Below, piece after piece: positions 43,701 to 55,700 of a stretch of DNA of 64,000 bases (within the stretch, counting starts at the first letter, position 1; each line of letters opens with the position of its first letter). The notes under the pieces were generated by a model that was not told the DNA's origin, did no database searches, and was given only the letters and a program-made list of their open reading frames with translations. The translations under genes were made by a program, and so were the position numbers. This DNA is from Harmothoe impar (Eukaryota > Annelida > Polychaeta > Phyllodocida > Polynoidae), in the NCBI GenBank assembly GCA_947462335.1, contig OX381715.1, positions 36,680,650 through 36,744,649 on the forward strand, read 5' to 3'.

Positions 43701-46700
43701 AGTCGTCATGATGCACCAATGTCGCCCCGGCGAGTAACTCGACTCTGCTGCATTGGTGCATCATGCTCGATACTTAAATGCAGCACTGGCGAGTTACTCA
43801 CCAGGACTGCATTCATACATCATGACGATGACAGGGTATGATGTTTAAACGCATCATGCCACCGTTAAAGGGCTATGGGTGTGGTCATTTTTTACTAATA
43901 GGCGGGCTGGTGAAGTTTTCCGTACACCAGTTTTTCAAACCACAAAAGAGTTCTAGATAATTACGGCTCACTTGTTTCAGCTTTAGTATGGCACTGGTTG
44001 TTTTTCGTTTGCTAAAAATGCCCCCCTCCAAATCATTATTGTTATTAACACATGAGCATTGGTTGAAGCTAGTTGTGATTTTAGTGTTACTGTTGTGTGT
44101 TCTGCAGGCTGAAGGAGAGAGGAGTGATTTTTGTCCAGGCTCATGTCTCAGACCTAGGTCAGGTAGGTTCACAACTTCTTCAATATCAACAAAACTACCA
44201 AAATGTTAAATTGTTTCGCTATATGTAAATAAAATGAAATAAACGCCCTCATCATATTTTTCGGTGCTCGGTGATAAGAAGGTTTTTTTGAGTGGCGTTA
44301 CATGTAGACCCAGCTTAGAGGGATTACAATAAGGTTAGTCAGTGTGTGAATTGAATATGCAAACTTGAGATTTACGGTAAAATATTGATTTATAAAGTTG
44401 AAAGCATGCGCACAACAATTATTACAGTGTACTATACATAAAGTAAATTTGATAAATTAAATTAAGATCCTACGAAAAGGGAGGAAAATAAATATGTATG
44501 ATAAAGAATTAAGATAATTGCTCTTATCATTTCAACAATGAATTATTCAAAATGATATATTTGTTAGCTCGCCCTGGATTATGATGTCGTTGTGAACTGC
44601 ACTGGACTTGGATCTCATGACTTACTGAAGGATGACCTTGTGTCACCCATACAAGGTCAGGTGATCAGGGTAAGTTTAAGTCAGCCGTAAGGGAGTGATC
44701 ATTTTTAAGACCAGGGTGGTGGTGTGGTTTCGTGCTGAGCGCAGGAAAAATTTCTCCTGGTCAAGGGGTGGAAATTGTTTAACCCCCTCCCCCCTCTACA
44801 GATCAAAATATCAGCACGCGCAGACCATTTGAAGCATAGCAATGTGCTGGCTTTTTGGCTCAAAACAGGTCAAATTTTCTTGATCCCGCCCAAGAAGGAT
44901 CCAAAAATTTTACACCCCCGCCGCCCCCCCTCGAGATTCTTTTGCCCGCCCCTCTTGTTAACAAATGGTCTCTCCCTAACTAATACTATGCAATGTACAT
45001 GAATTCTTCCTTCATTAAAGGTCACTTATGTATGATTATCAACATATATACATGTAGTGTAGGGGCACAATATCACTGGGTGTGTCTCGAACATCGCAGG
45101 GGGTATATAACGCACGTCCGAGATAGCTCTCCTACACTGCAAAAAAGGTGCTTAGGTTTTAAACACGTTTAGGTCTAAACATGTTTAAAGTCTAAACATT
45201 TTACTAGGTTTGTGTCTTTGAATCCTTCTGTTTAGGAATTAAAAACTTTTCTTCTAAACACCTAAACAGTTATGTTGAATATGTTAAGATGTTTAGCATG
45301 TAAACAGTATAAAAAATTGGTGTTTAGAATGTAAACATGTAGTGTTTAGATCATAGTTTATCAATCACATACCAGATGGCAGCTCTGTGGTTGACTGTAG
45401 TTTCTACAACCACTCAAACGTTATAGTGGATCTAAAAGTGCTTAAATCTGAGTTAATTAACTTAAACTGCATGGGATACAAAAGGATGATAATACACATT
45501 GAAGGATTCAAGGGTTGAATGCTAGATCACTATGATTACGATGCAATAAAGATGCATCTGCTACATACACACCTCTTTTAAGAACTCTAAGAATGGATAA
45601 AGCATTATCTTCCTTGAAGGTCTGTTTTATTGACTAAAGGTTGTGTCTATGTTAAAGTAGAAGCCTATGTGTAATAGTGATGAGTATATTGCCCTAAGGG
45701 GCGGGGGCTGCTAGAAGTCTCATCAGGAAGCTACATGGAAATAAGATTATTTATTTATTTAAATATAAATATGAAGAGTTTGGATGCAAAACGACATATC
45801 TCCATCCCAGAATTGAAGCATGTAGTGCTTTTTGGAAACACACCCTGAGGTCAATTATTGTAGGTTGGTAACAGAGTGTATACTAAGTAGGTCCTAATGA
45901 GATGAAAAATAATAAATCTTGGAAAAATAGTTTGAAAATTGTATTTCACTATTCCTAATCTATATTTTTGTCGGATTTTTGTCCCCATTTTTAAAATGGC
46001 GCTTATGTCGTTTTGCATCTAAACTCTTCATATCTAAACACAATAATAATGTACATCTCTAGACACACTACTTTTATCCCTAAAGACTTGACAGATAAAC
46101 ACAATAAAATGCTAAATTCTTGAATTCTAAACACTTCATTGTCCTAAACACATTTCCTTAACCCTTTCCCTGCTGGCCTTGAAAAACGTCACTTTGGACT
46201 TAACCACCGGCCCTATGCCATGGGAATATGCAACTTTGCAAGTATATGCTCCTTGGGATAGTGGCTAAGGGGTGAAATAAGTTGTATTGGGGACATAATT
46301 TACATTTTTCTGACAAGGGGACGTAGCATTCATGTTAAATATTTTTGGATTGATTCAAAAATTCCCATTCTTTGTACCATAACAGGTGTTGTAATTTAGT
46401 GATATTGCTGCCCTAGGGTAGCAATTTTGCTGCCCTAGGGCAGCAGCGGTTTTTCAAGGGTATTTTAGATGCTGCCCAGAGGCATAAATGTCTATAAAGC
46501 ACTGAGCTAAACATATTATTGGTCTAAACAAGTTTAGGAACATATTGTGTGGACAAAAACGGGGCAGGAATATGTTTAGGATTGTGTTTAGGATCTAAAC
46601 ACCTTTTTTGCAGTGTAGGTGCGCGGACAAACGTTCAGAGCGTTATCTTAATGCTATCTTAATGATAAGTTGACACGCGAAATTATAATTTGGTAGTTTT

Positions 46701-49700
46701 AATGCAATAACATGAGACATACGGTATACATTTTATGCAGGTGAGATTATATCAGGTAGTACATTTTTATGTGAATGTGAGAAACATGGGGAACATCTAC
46801 CCAGGTATACGAGTATACAACATGATGTTTAACATGTAGGAGTTCATAGTGAATCCTAAAGTTTATGGTGCAAATAGTGTGGCTATCTTGGTGGCAACAG
46901 TGTTAGAGTATTTGGTAGGAACGTACGCCTTGAGGCCAGACTCTGACCTCCAGGTGCCATGGGCAGCAATGTCCAGTCTTTGGCGCCCTGCCTGTTGAGC
47001 TGCAAGGGCGCCACCCCTGCGCATTGAGTGAGAACGAATTAGGTGGGCATATGGACACCCATATGCTTGTAGGGCAGTCTGTATAACCGCCACCAGGTGT
47101 GATGAGGTTATAGGACGAGAGTTATATGTGACTAGGGCAGGGTCACCTGGAGGACCCGGGTAGGCTGCGACATAGGCCTCCCAGGCAGCAGTTGGGCATG
47201 CAGGAGATCCAGGTATTCTGGGAAGGTGTAGTACAGCAGGTGGGACACCTGGTGTAATTGTTTTTGATGGTCTTAGGATTAGTGTCAGGCCAGAAGGGTC
47301 TGATGATATGTCACGTCTTAGGAGTGTGTGGGGTCCAGTCCATACTAAGGCTGAGGGGCTTAGTAGGTTGGAGGCACGCAGGAAGCCAAACCATCCTATA
47401 CACAGGGCGGCCTTAACTGGGAGTCCACTGTGTGTGTCACTTAAATACAAACATACATTCACAATATCCTGTGGTAGGAGAGGAGGTGCCGGATTAGGTA
47501 TGTGGGGAGCTAGTCTATCAGCTCCTTTTGTTAGTCTTAGCCTCTCTGGAGTTAAGTGCTGAGGGATCTCCTCCATGCTCAGCAATCCATGTGGAGGCAC
47601 CAGAAGTGTAGCATTTGCGTGATATCTTACTCTTTAATGTATTTGCCAGATATTGTTGAAACATGTATGAATCGACAATTGTAGGAGAGAGGATATCAAG
47701 TCCATAATGGACAGCAAATGTTAAGTAGGTTGTGGCATGTGTGAGCCTATTATTATGGGTAGCTTGAGATATGGCAGAATTGTAGGAGGCTATTGTCTGT
47801 GCCCCAAGCTCTATACCTGTAAATAGAATGACGAGAGATGAGATTATATACGTGTAAAGAAAGGGTGTGGTAGGGAGGGTTCGCTCTGCACTAGCCCCCT
47901 GAGTACCACCTCTGTGTCTGCATACCTCTTCTTGTCTGGGTCGTGATACCGACTAAGAGCATCCGCCAGAGGGATCTGGGGTCCAGGCTTGTGGCGAATC
48001 TCAACGTAGTGGTCAGCTACCGCTGCCTCCAGCCATAGCTGGCAGGAGCAGGCGGCCAGGGCTGGGTCTTTTGTTCTGCCGGATCTTAGTGAGGAGGCCG
48101 AGGCCATATTGTCTGTGAAGACGACGATCTTCATGCCTGCCGAGGACCTGGGTCTGAGGGTCCTATAGGCTGTCAAAATGTTGACGGCCTCAAGCTGTGT
48201 TATGTTGGTGTACCGACGGCAGTGAGGGGCATCATATGAGAGGTGGTAGTAGTTGGTCTCTGAATTTCCCCCGCCCGCTTTTAGGGACGAGTCACATTCA
48301 AGGTGGAATTCCTGCGTGTCTGGCAACAGGAGTTGGATGCCGTTGGAGAGTTCAGAGAACTTTTGAAACCACTTTACATCTGCTCGAAATGACACTGTGA
48401 GCTTGATGTAGCCTGAGTCAGGGGCGAGGCGAAGGGTGTCTAGTATTCTGCATATAAAGCGTCTTGCATGCTGGATGCATTTCTAGATGTGGACCAATCT
48501 ACCCGCTAGCAATTGGATTTGCTTCTTGGTGGCTGAGGTCCTTGTAGACCACACTAGACACTCCTGGAGGACCTCCTTCAGTTTGGTGTCTGGGACTGAT
48601 AGGATCATCGTGGATGTATCTATAAAGAAGCCGAGCCACTCCAGTGCTTTGGTAGGAGGATGGCATTTGTTCATGGCAAGTTCAAGACCCAGTCTACTGG
48701 TGAGGTCCAGGAAGTCATTGTATGCGCGTTCAGCCTCCTCCAGGGTAGACTCGACACCCACAAAGTCGTCTAGGTACGCCAAGCACCAGTGTCCTTTGCG
48801 ACGCATTAGGTATATCACTGCAGCCGTTGTACGGTGGCACGCCATACTACTTAGTCTGCACCCAAAAGAGGGACAGAGGTCAAGGTAGACCTTCTCGTCA
48901 TATCTAAAGCCCAGGAGTGGGAGGTCACCAACATCCACCCGGAGCTGTGGATAGGCACGAGAAAGGCCACTTTTCCACAAGAACGAGGCGGGGCCGCGTG
49001 TCTTTACTTTGGTTGCTAGATCCCTTATGGAGGGGAGAGTGCATGTCTAGATCCCTTATGGAGGGGAGAGTGTACGGCCTGTGCTGGCCCTCAAAGCAAT
49101 TTTTAGTGATGCCCGAGTTGACACTGCAGCCCTCAGGTGATGAGAGGTCTAGTATGACCCTTCTAGCATGTGAGTCACGTTTTGGCTGAGTCATGAGGGG
49201 AGCAAGGTGAGTCCAGGGCCCTGAAAGTCCGCCTAGCTCCAGTTCAGTCTTGATGAAGGCCCTGATGTCATCGGGGTGTGCCGTGGCAAAGGTGTGGTTT
49301 TTACAGGCTGGGGTTGGAGGGAAGCTAGCAGTGTAGCCTACCGGCCACCCATAGCGGAGGTATTGGCACACTTCTCTGTCATGGTAATCTTTTAGCTCCT
49401 CCTCCCATGCGCACAGGTTGAGGCCAGAGGGGAGAGTGAGCCTAGCACCTAAGTGGTTGGTTAGACCCGACCTGGAGATAGCAGTATACAGTTTTGCATG
49501 CATTGTAGCCTGTTGCCACTGTTGAGATTGGAGGGTAGGCCAGATAGACATTTTGGTATGTGCATACTGTTGAGGAGTAGGGCCTATGAGAACCTGGGTA
49601 AAGCCAGTTGTGTATGAGAGGGCAGCCTCAGTAACATCTGCATGTGTTATGACATGATTGTCCTCACATACCGGTATATCACATTTAAATGAGACAATGT

Positions 49701-52700
49701 CATTGGCTGGGTGTCCTTGATGTGAGTCGGTGTGACCAATGTCAGGGCAGCCTGCTAGTTGAAGGAGGCGTTGTGTACATGTAGTGGTCGGCATGGGTTT
49801 GTCTTTACCCATTTTTAGAGCAGACCCTGTGATAGGCTCCATGTTAGTCATAGTCCCGACCGTGGCAGGGCATGAAGGTAGTGGTACAACATGGTCAGTA
49901 GGATAGTGATGGGCAGAAGGTGTGTTCATGTCATAAGTGGTGGGCAATACAGTAGCCCCAGGACCGAGGGCACCATATTGGGGATGGGAGCTAGAACTGT
50001 AGCCGGTCCTGTACGGCCTGGGGACGAAAGGACTGACCTCCACTATAGCCCATGCGAGCTCTGTTTCTGCAGCCAGACATAGGGTGGAAACTTATATAGT
50101 TCATGGTTTCACGACAGAACTTACAGTGGTGGCCTTGCTGCACTGTGCCCTCCAGGTGGCCATCCAATTTGTTGCAGGACTCTTGGTTATTATAGGCAGG
50201 GCATGGGGTGTCTGGCCTACCTGTAGCTGGCCTTGGGGGGCGCCTCGTGGAGGCTGATGTGGGCTGCTGGTGAGTGGTCGTGTGAGCAGCCTGTTGTTGG
50301 CGGGGCTGGTTGGGATCCGGGCCTTGATGTAGTCGTCCAGCCCTGAACCTGGAGCCGTCATGTATAGCAGCCTCATCCTGCCAGGTGAGCCTTCCATTAG
50401 CGACTCTTGTCAACACCTCCTCGGACCATTGACGGACCTGACCCCACGCGAACTCCGATGCGTCCTCAATTACCTGATACAGGTGGACAGCAATTTTAGG
50501 CCTAGAGGCTGGTGGAGTGATAGGGTCACGCATGAGGCGGTACAGGCCGAACAGGTACTCAGGGGGAGTTAGTGCAGCTAGGGTTGTTTTTATACATTGA
50601 GGGCCTCTGGTAATGTAATCGAAAGGGTGAGTTGGTCTACCTTTGATGCCGGCCAGTTGGTGGGCGGTGTTGGTGAGTAGAGCGGATACCTGCTGGTTGA
50701 CTGCAGGCGTGGAGGCCTGCGCTGAGCAGGTGGGGAGTAGACCCTGGGCCGGTACAGCTGTGGCCGCCCCTGATAGGAGGCCAAAGATCTGTGCCTCCGG
50801 GTTGAGGGACGAAGGCTGCTGGTAGTAATGCATCGGCGGGGGAGGCACAGCATACGGGGCTGACCCAGCTGCAGCCGAGGGTGGGGCCTTACCGCCGCCG
50901 GCCGGGCGAGCGTCCGGGACGACTTGGGTAGTGACAGTGAGCGGTGCCGTCATGACAGGGACAGCAGGGATAGTTGTCACCACTGGAGCAGGGGCCACGT
51001 GTGTGAGGTCAACGGGGTTGACAGCGGTCAATCCAGTGGGATAAATAATGGTTAACTTAACTAGAAACACAATTTTTCAGCCCCAACAATGGCGAGCGTC
51101 GACCCGAGTGGACGCTGTGACGTCACAATGTTAGTTCCATAGTAGGACGGTAGGGGTCAGTCCTGGAGTTTGGCGCCAACAATTTCTCAATCCACCACCA
51201 TTACTGCTAGAATTCAAGAATTCAAGTCCAATGCTATCTTAATGCTATCTTAGTAGTAACAAGGGACGAACCTGCAACTAGTCACTAGACGCTGCCCATT
51301 CTATTTGTAATCTTATATCTGGCGTAATCTTATTCTAGAAAAAGAAAAAAAAAGAGAGAAAGAAAAAAGGGGTGCAGGGGCAGAGCCCCCAATATATCTA
51401 GCAATGTTACAAAATTACAGGATAGGTATCACCTGGAAACTGATAAAGATTACGCCATAAGTGGTGATTCAAGATTAAGATTATGCCAGATGTGGCGATT
51501 CAAGATTACGCACAGAATGGGCGGCGTCTAATGACTCCACAGGTTTGTCCCCACGTGCATCTTAGTATCACTAAGCAAATGAAGATGGCGCAACTAGTAG
51601 CAGTAAGTCCATTGTGGGATAGGCTACTTATAAGTATGTAATGGGGGGGGCTCTGCCCCCCAACCCCTGTTCTTGTAGATGTATATAATGTTGTCTCATC
51701 TGGGTGTAGGGTATATACTATACTAAGGCAAACCTCAGGTAGCATAGTTTGGGTATGTGACACAAGGTGGAAGGAGCTACACATTCAGATCTTAAAAGAA
51801 AAGCCCACTCGTTTTTTTGTGTTCCCTTCTATTGATTATATTTGTTCTAAAAAAGGTGTACTTAACTGAATAATCTTGAAACATGTGGCATACAATAGTT
51901 ACGGGAGGAAATCTTCTGCAGTGAGTGACGTCACAAATGATTCGTAATCTGCTCGAAATCACAAAGTTTATGTTCATTGATTGGTCTAGACAGCTAGTCT
52001 ACACCCACTGATTGGTTTAAACAACTTTTTGATTGGTTGCTCGGCAATGTACACCAGCTTGAGTACCCCTGAACAGCCAATCAAGGACCATTCAAGGGCC
52101 ACTCATAAGGGTATTCTTAGTACAGACGATTTTGTCTCTTCTATTTCTTTTATTTTGTTGGCATTTGTAGCCTTCTTATTCAATTCCTTTATTGAAGACA
52201 TGTTTATAAGTATTTATAAATGACAATGAGTAATTTATCAAGTACACAATGACTGTCTGATGAGGTACAGCTCATGGTAAAATAATGCATTTTAGCATAG
52301 GATCTATGTGCTAGGGTAATTGTGAATCACTTGTGACGTCACTCTCTGCAGGATATTTCCTCCTGTAGCTAGTATATACCATATTTTTCAACATTGTACA
52401 ACTCAGCATATGACATTTAGGTCATGTATACTCGATAGAAGACAACATGAAAAACGAGTGGGCTTTTCTTTTAATGATTAAGATTTAAGACTAAGATAAC
52501 GCTCTAAACGTTTGTCCACGCACCTAGGAGAGCTATCCCGTATTTGCGTACATAACCGGCTGTCATCGTGCATCATGCCCTATATGTCTGTAATAATGAG
52601 ATGGAGTCTGTGACTTGTAGAACATATGTGTCTTTACTGTAATCTTAGATGGTACAAATACAACATGTAGATAGCTCTGATCATGTCCTCGTACGTCGCC

Positions 52701-55700
52701 CATGCGGTCCTCACACAAAGTGATGACATCACCGATGCACATACACAACATCCCCCTTTCTTTATAAGAAGTTCGAAAGTTTATGATATATATAGTTCAC
52801 TGTGGATATTATGACGCTGGAAGAAAAACTGGTTATTATAACAATAAGAAATAGTTTAAAAAATAAAAGTTTGTTGTCTCTACAGTGTCACTAAAATTAA
52901 ATATGGATTTCAGTCCTGACACTTTGTCTATAGATCCATTCTGTCCCTGGGCCTGGAGATCCTTCCGGCTCTAGTGACATATGCTGCTGGTGTTTGTGGT
53001 TCATCTGCTTCCGCTTCTTCAGGGCCTCTATCGACAGGTTCTGGCTCGGGCACTGGTCCCAATGCCGCCTGATCATCGGTCTCACTGGCGGGGTTGCTGA
53101 CCCGTGGTGTCTCATTCGACTGCTTCAATAGGTGCCTCCGATTGCGTCGGTATGTGTGACCATCCCCGGTCCTTACAACATATGAACGGGGTGAAGCTGT
53201 TATGGGTTTGCGGAGGATTGATTCCAGAGGCTTGTGATCTGACTCCACTGTTGTTTTTCTGCCATATACATACTGGTGGAACCGGGAGCATCCGTGCACA
53301 ATAGCTAGCATCTCACGCTCAATCGGGGCCCAGTTACCCTTGGACGCATCTAATGCTCGGGATGCATATTCAATCGACTATCACTTGTGACGTCACTCTC
53401 TGCAGGATATTTCCTCCTGTAGCTAGTATATGCCATATTTTTCAACATTGTACAACTCAGCATATGACATTTAGGTCATGTATACTCGATAGAAGACAAC
53501 ATGAAAAACGAGTGGGCTTTTCTTTTAATGATTAAGATTTAAGACTAAGATAACGCTCTAAACGTTTGTCCACGCACCTAGGAGAGCTATCCCGTATTTG
53601 CGTACATAACCGGCTGTCATCGTGCATCATGCCCTATATGTCTGTAATAATGAGATGGAGTCTGTGACTTGTAGAACATATGTGTCTTTACTGTAATCTT
53701 AGATGGTACAAATACAACATGTAGATAGCTCTGATCATGTCCTCGTACGTCGCCCATGCGGTCCTCACACAAAGTGATGACATCACCGATGCACATACAC
53801 AACATCCCCCTTTCTTTATAAGAAGTTCGAAAGTTTATGATATATATAGTTCACTGTGGATATTATGATGCTGGAAGAAAAACTGGTTATTATAACAATA
53901 AGAAATAGTTTAAAAAATAAAAGTTTGTTGTCTCTACAGTGTCACTAAAATTAAATATGGATTTCAGTCCTGACACTTTGTCTATAGATCCATTCTGTCC
54001 CTGGGCCTGGAGATCCTTCCGGCTCTAGTGACATATGCTGCTGGTGTCTGTGGTTCATCTGCTTCCGCTTCTTCAGGGCCTCTATCGACAGGTTCTGGCT
54101 CGGGCACTGGTCCCAATGCCGCCTGATCATCGGTCTCACTGGCGGGGTTGCTGACCCGTGGTGTCTCATTCGACTGCTTCAATAGGTGCCTCCGATTGCG
54201 TCGGTATGTGTGACCATCCCCGGTCCTTACAACATATGAACGGGGTGAAGCTGTTATGGGTTTGCGGAGGATTGATTCCAGAGGCTTGTGATCTGACTCC
54301 ACTGTTGTTTTTCTGCCATATACATACTGGTGGAACCGGGAGCATCCGTGCACAATAGCTAGCATCTCACGCTCAATCGGGGCCCAGTTACCCTTGGACG
54401 CATCTAATGCTCGGGATGCATATTCAATCGGGCGGCCATCCTGCATAAGTGTCGCCCCTGTGGCCTTCTCAGAGGCGTCTACCTGCAGTGTTAGTGGCTT
54501 GTTGGGGTCATAGAATGCCAGGACCGGGGCTTTTGTGATGATCTCTTTCATCTTGGCGAATGCTATGTCCTGCTGGGCATCCCACACAAACTCTATGTCC
54601 TTTCTCAGGAGGTCTCTCATCGGGGCAGTAATGCTGCTCAGATTAGGTGCAAACTTTGCGAGGTAGTTCACCATCCCGAGTATGGTTTGGAGTTCTGCCT
54701 TCGAGGTGGGAGCTGCCATATGAGTGATAGCCTCGACCTTCTTGGGGTCAGCCTGGATACCGTTGTCAGATATGACGTGGCCATAGTATTTCACTTGTGA
54801 CACATTGAAATGGCATTTATCCAGGTTGTACCTTTGACCATGCTCACGACCCGTTGGAATGTTGCACGAAGCGTTTCCAAATGTTCTTCCCGAGTTGTTC
54901 CGGCCACAAGTACATCGTCACTGATGCCCTTTACTCTGGCCAGCCCCTCATAGGTCTCATCCACACGCCTCTGGAATATGTCCTGGGCACAGTTGATACC
55001 GAAAGGCATACGTAGGTATCTGTACCGACCAAACGGTGTGTTGAACGTCGTCAACCAGGATGATACATCGTCCAGCTGAATCTGCCAGTAACCGCTACAG
55101 GCATCAAGCGTAGAGAAATATTTGCATCCTGACAGTCTGCTAGTGACATCATCCAGGGTTGGAACTGGGTAGTGTGGTCGTTTTATTGCCTTGTTCAGAT
55201 CTTTGGGATCCAAGCATACCCTTAAGTCACCATTTGTTTTGTGAACCACCACCATGGAGCTAACCCAGTCTGTGGGTTTGGTGACCTTGGTAACTATTCC
55301 ATGACTCTCCATACGATCCAGCTCAGCCTTGACTTTGTTACGGATGGATACAGCCACCGTGCGGGATGGGTGTATGACTGGCTCAGCTCCTGGCTGCAAA
55401 CTGATGTTATGCTCACCAGGAAACTCTCCTATCCCCTCAAAAATGTCAGCGTATTCCGAAATCAGGGCATTGATGGCAGGGTCGTTACCACTCGTATCAA
55501 ACTCTCGTATCCCGGTTTCCTGTTCATCAATGGACAGTACAAGCTGTACCAGATTCATGTCCACACACGTCCCTAGTCCAAGGAGTGGGGGTGCTTGTGC
55601 GTCGACAACATGGAACTGTAAATGCTGCCTATCACCTTTGTGTGTGCATTCTAGATCACAGACTCCCAATGTATTTAGGGACTGCCCTCCATATCCATGA

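Larger units (their letters stand above)
46645..51252 (-). mobile_element. Tyrosine-recombinase (DIRS-order) retrotransposon
   Basis: Reads on the minus strand as gag-like ORF, RT, RNase H, tyrosine recombinase. It carries no integrase and shows no ordinary LTRs, the defining layout of DIRS/Ngaro-type elements, which integrate through a circular intermediate using the recombinase. The 17-bp direct repeat atcttaatgctatctta flanks it (46645-46661 and 51236-51252). No methyltransferase domain is seen. It is inactivated by a duplication and a stop in pol and by a frame change in the recombinase. Confidence 0.85.
45096..52565. mobile_element. Outer TIR element, split by later insertions
   Basis: Left ggtatataacgcacg...gagatagctctccta, continued after the nested MITE by ggtgcgcggacaaacg and gagcgttatctta (46618-46650), is the inverse of gataacgctctaaacgtttg...ggagagctatccc (52496-52545). 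The arms are about 75 bp. The space between now holds a MITE, the tyrosine-recombinase retroelement and another TIR element. The right arm is duplicated at 53550-53600. Confidence 0.6.

Noticed and set aside
47798..47843. A 40-50 bp intron between RNase H and recombinase of the DIRS-type element
   Set aside because: ctatttacag looks like an acceptor, but the implied intron is too short and the ORFs are separated by a normal stop.
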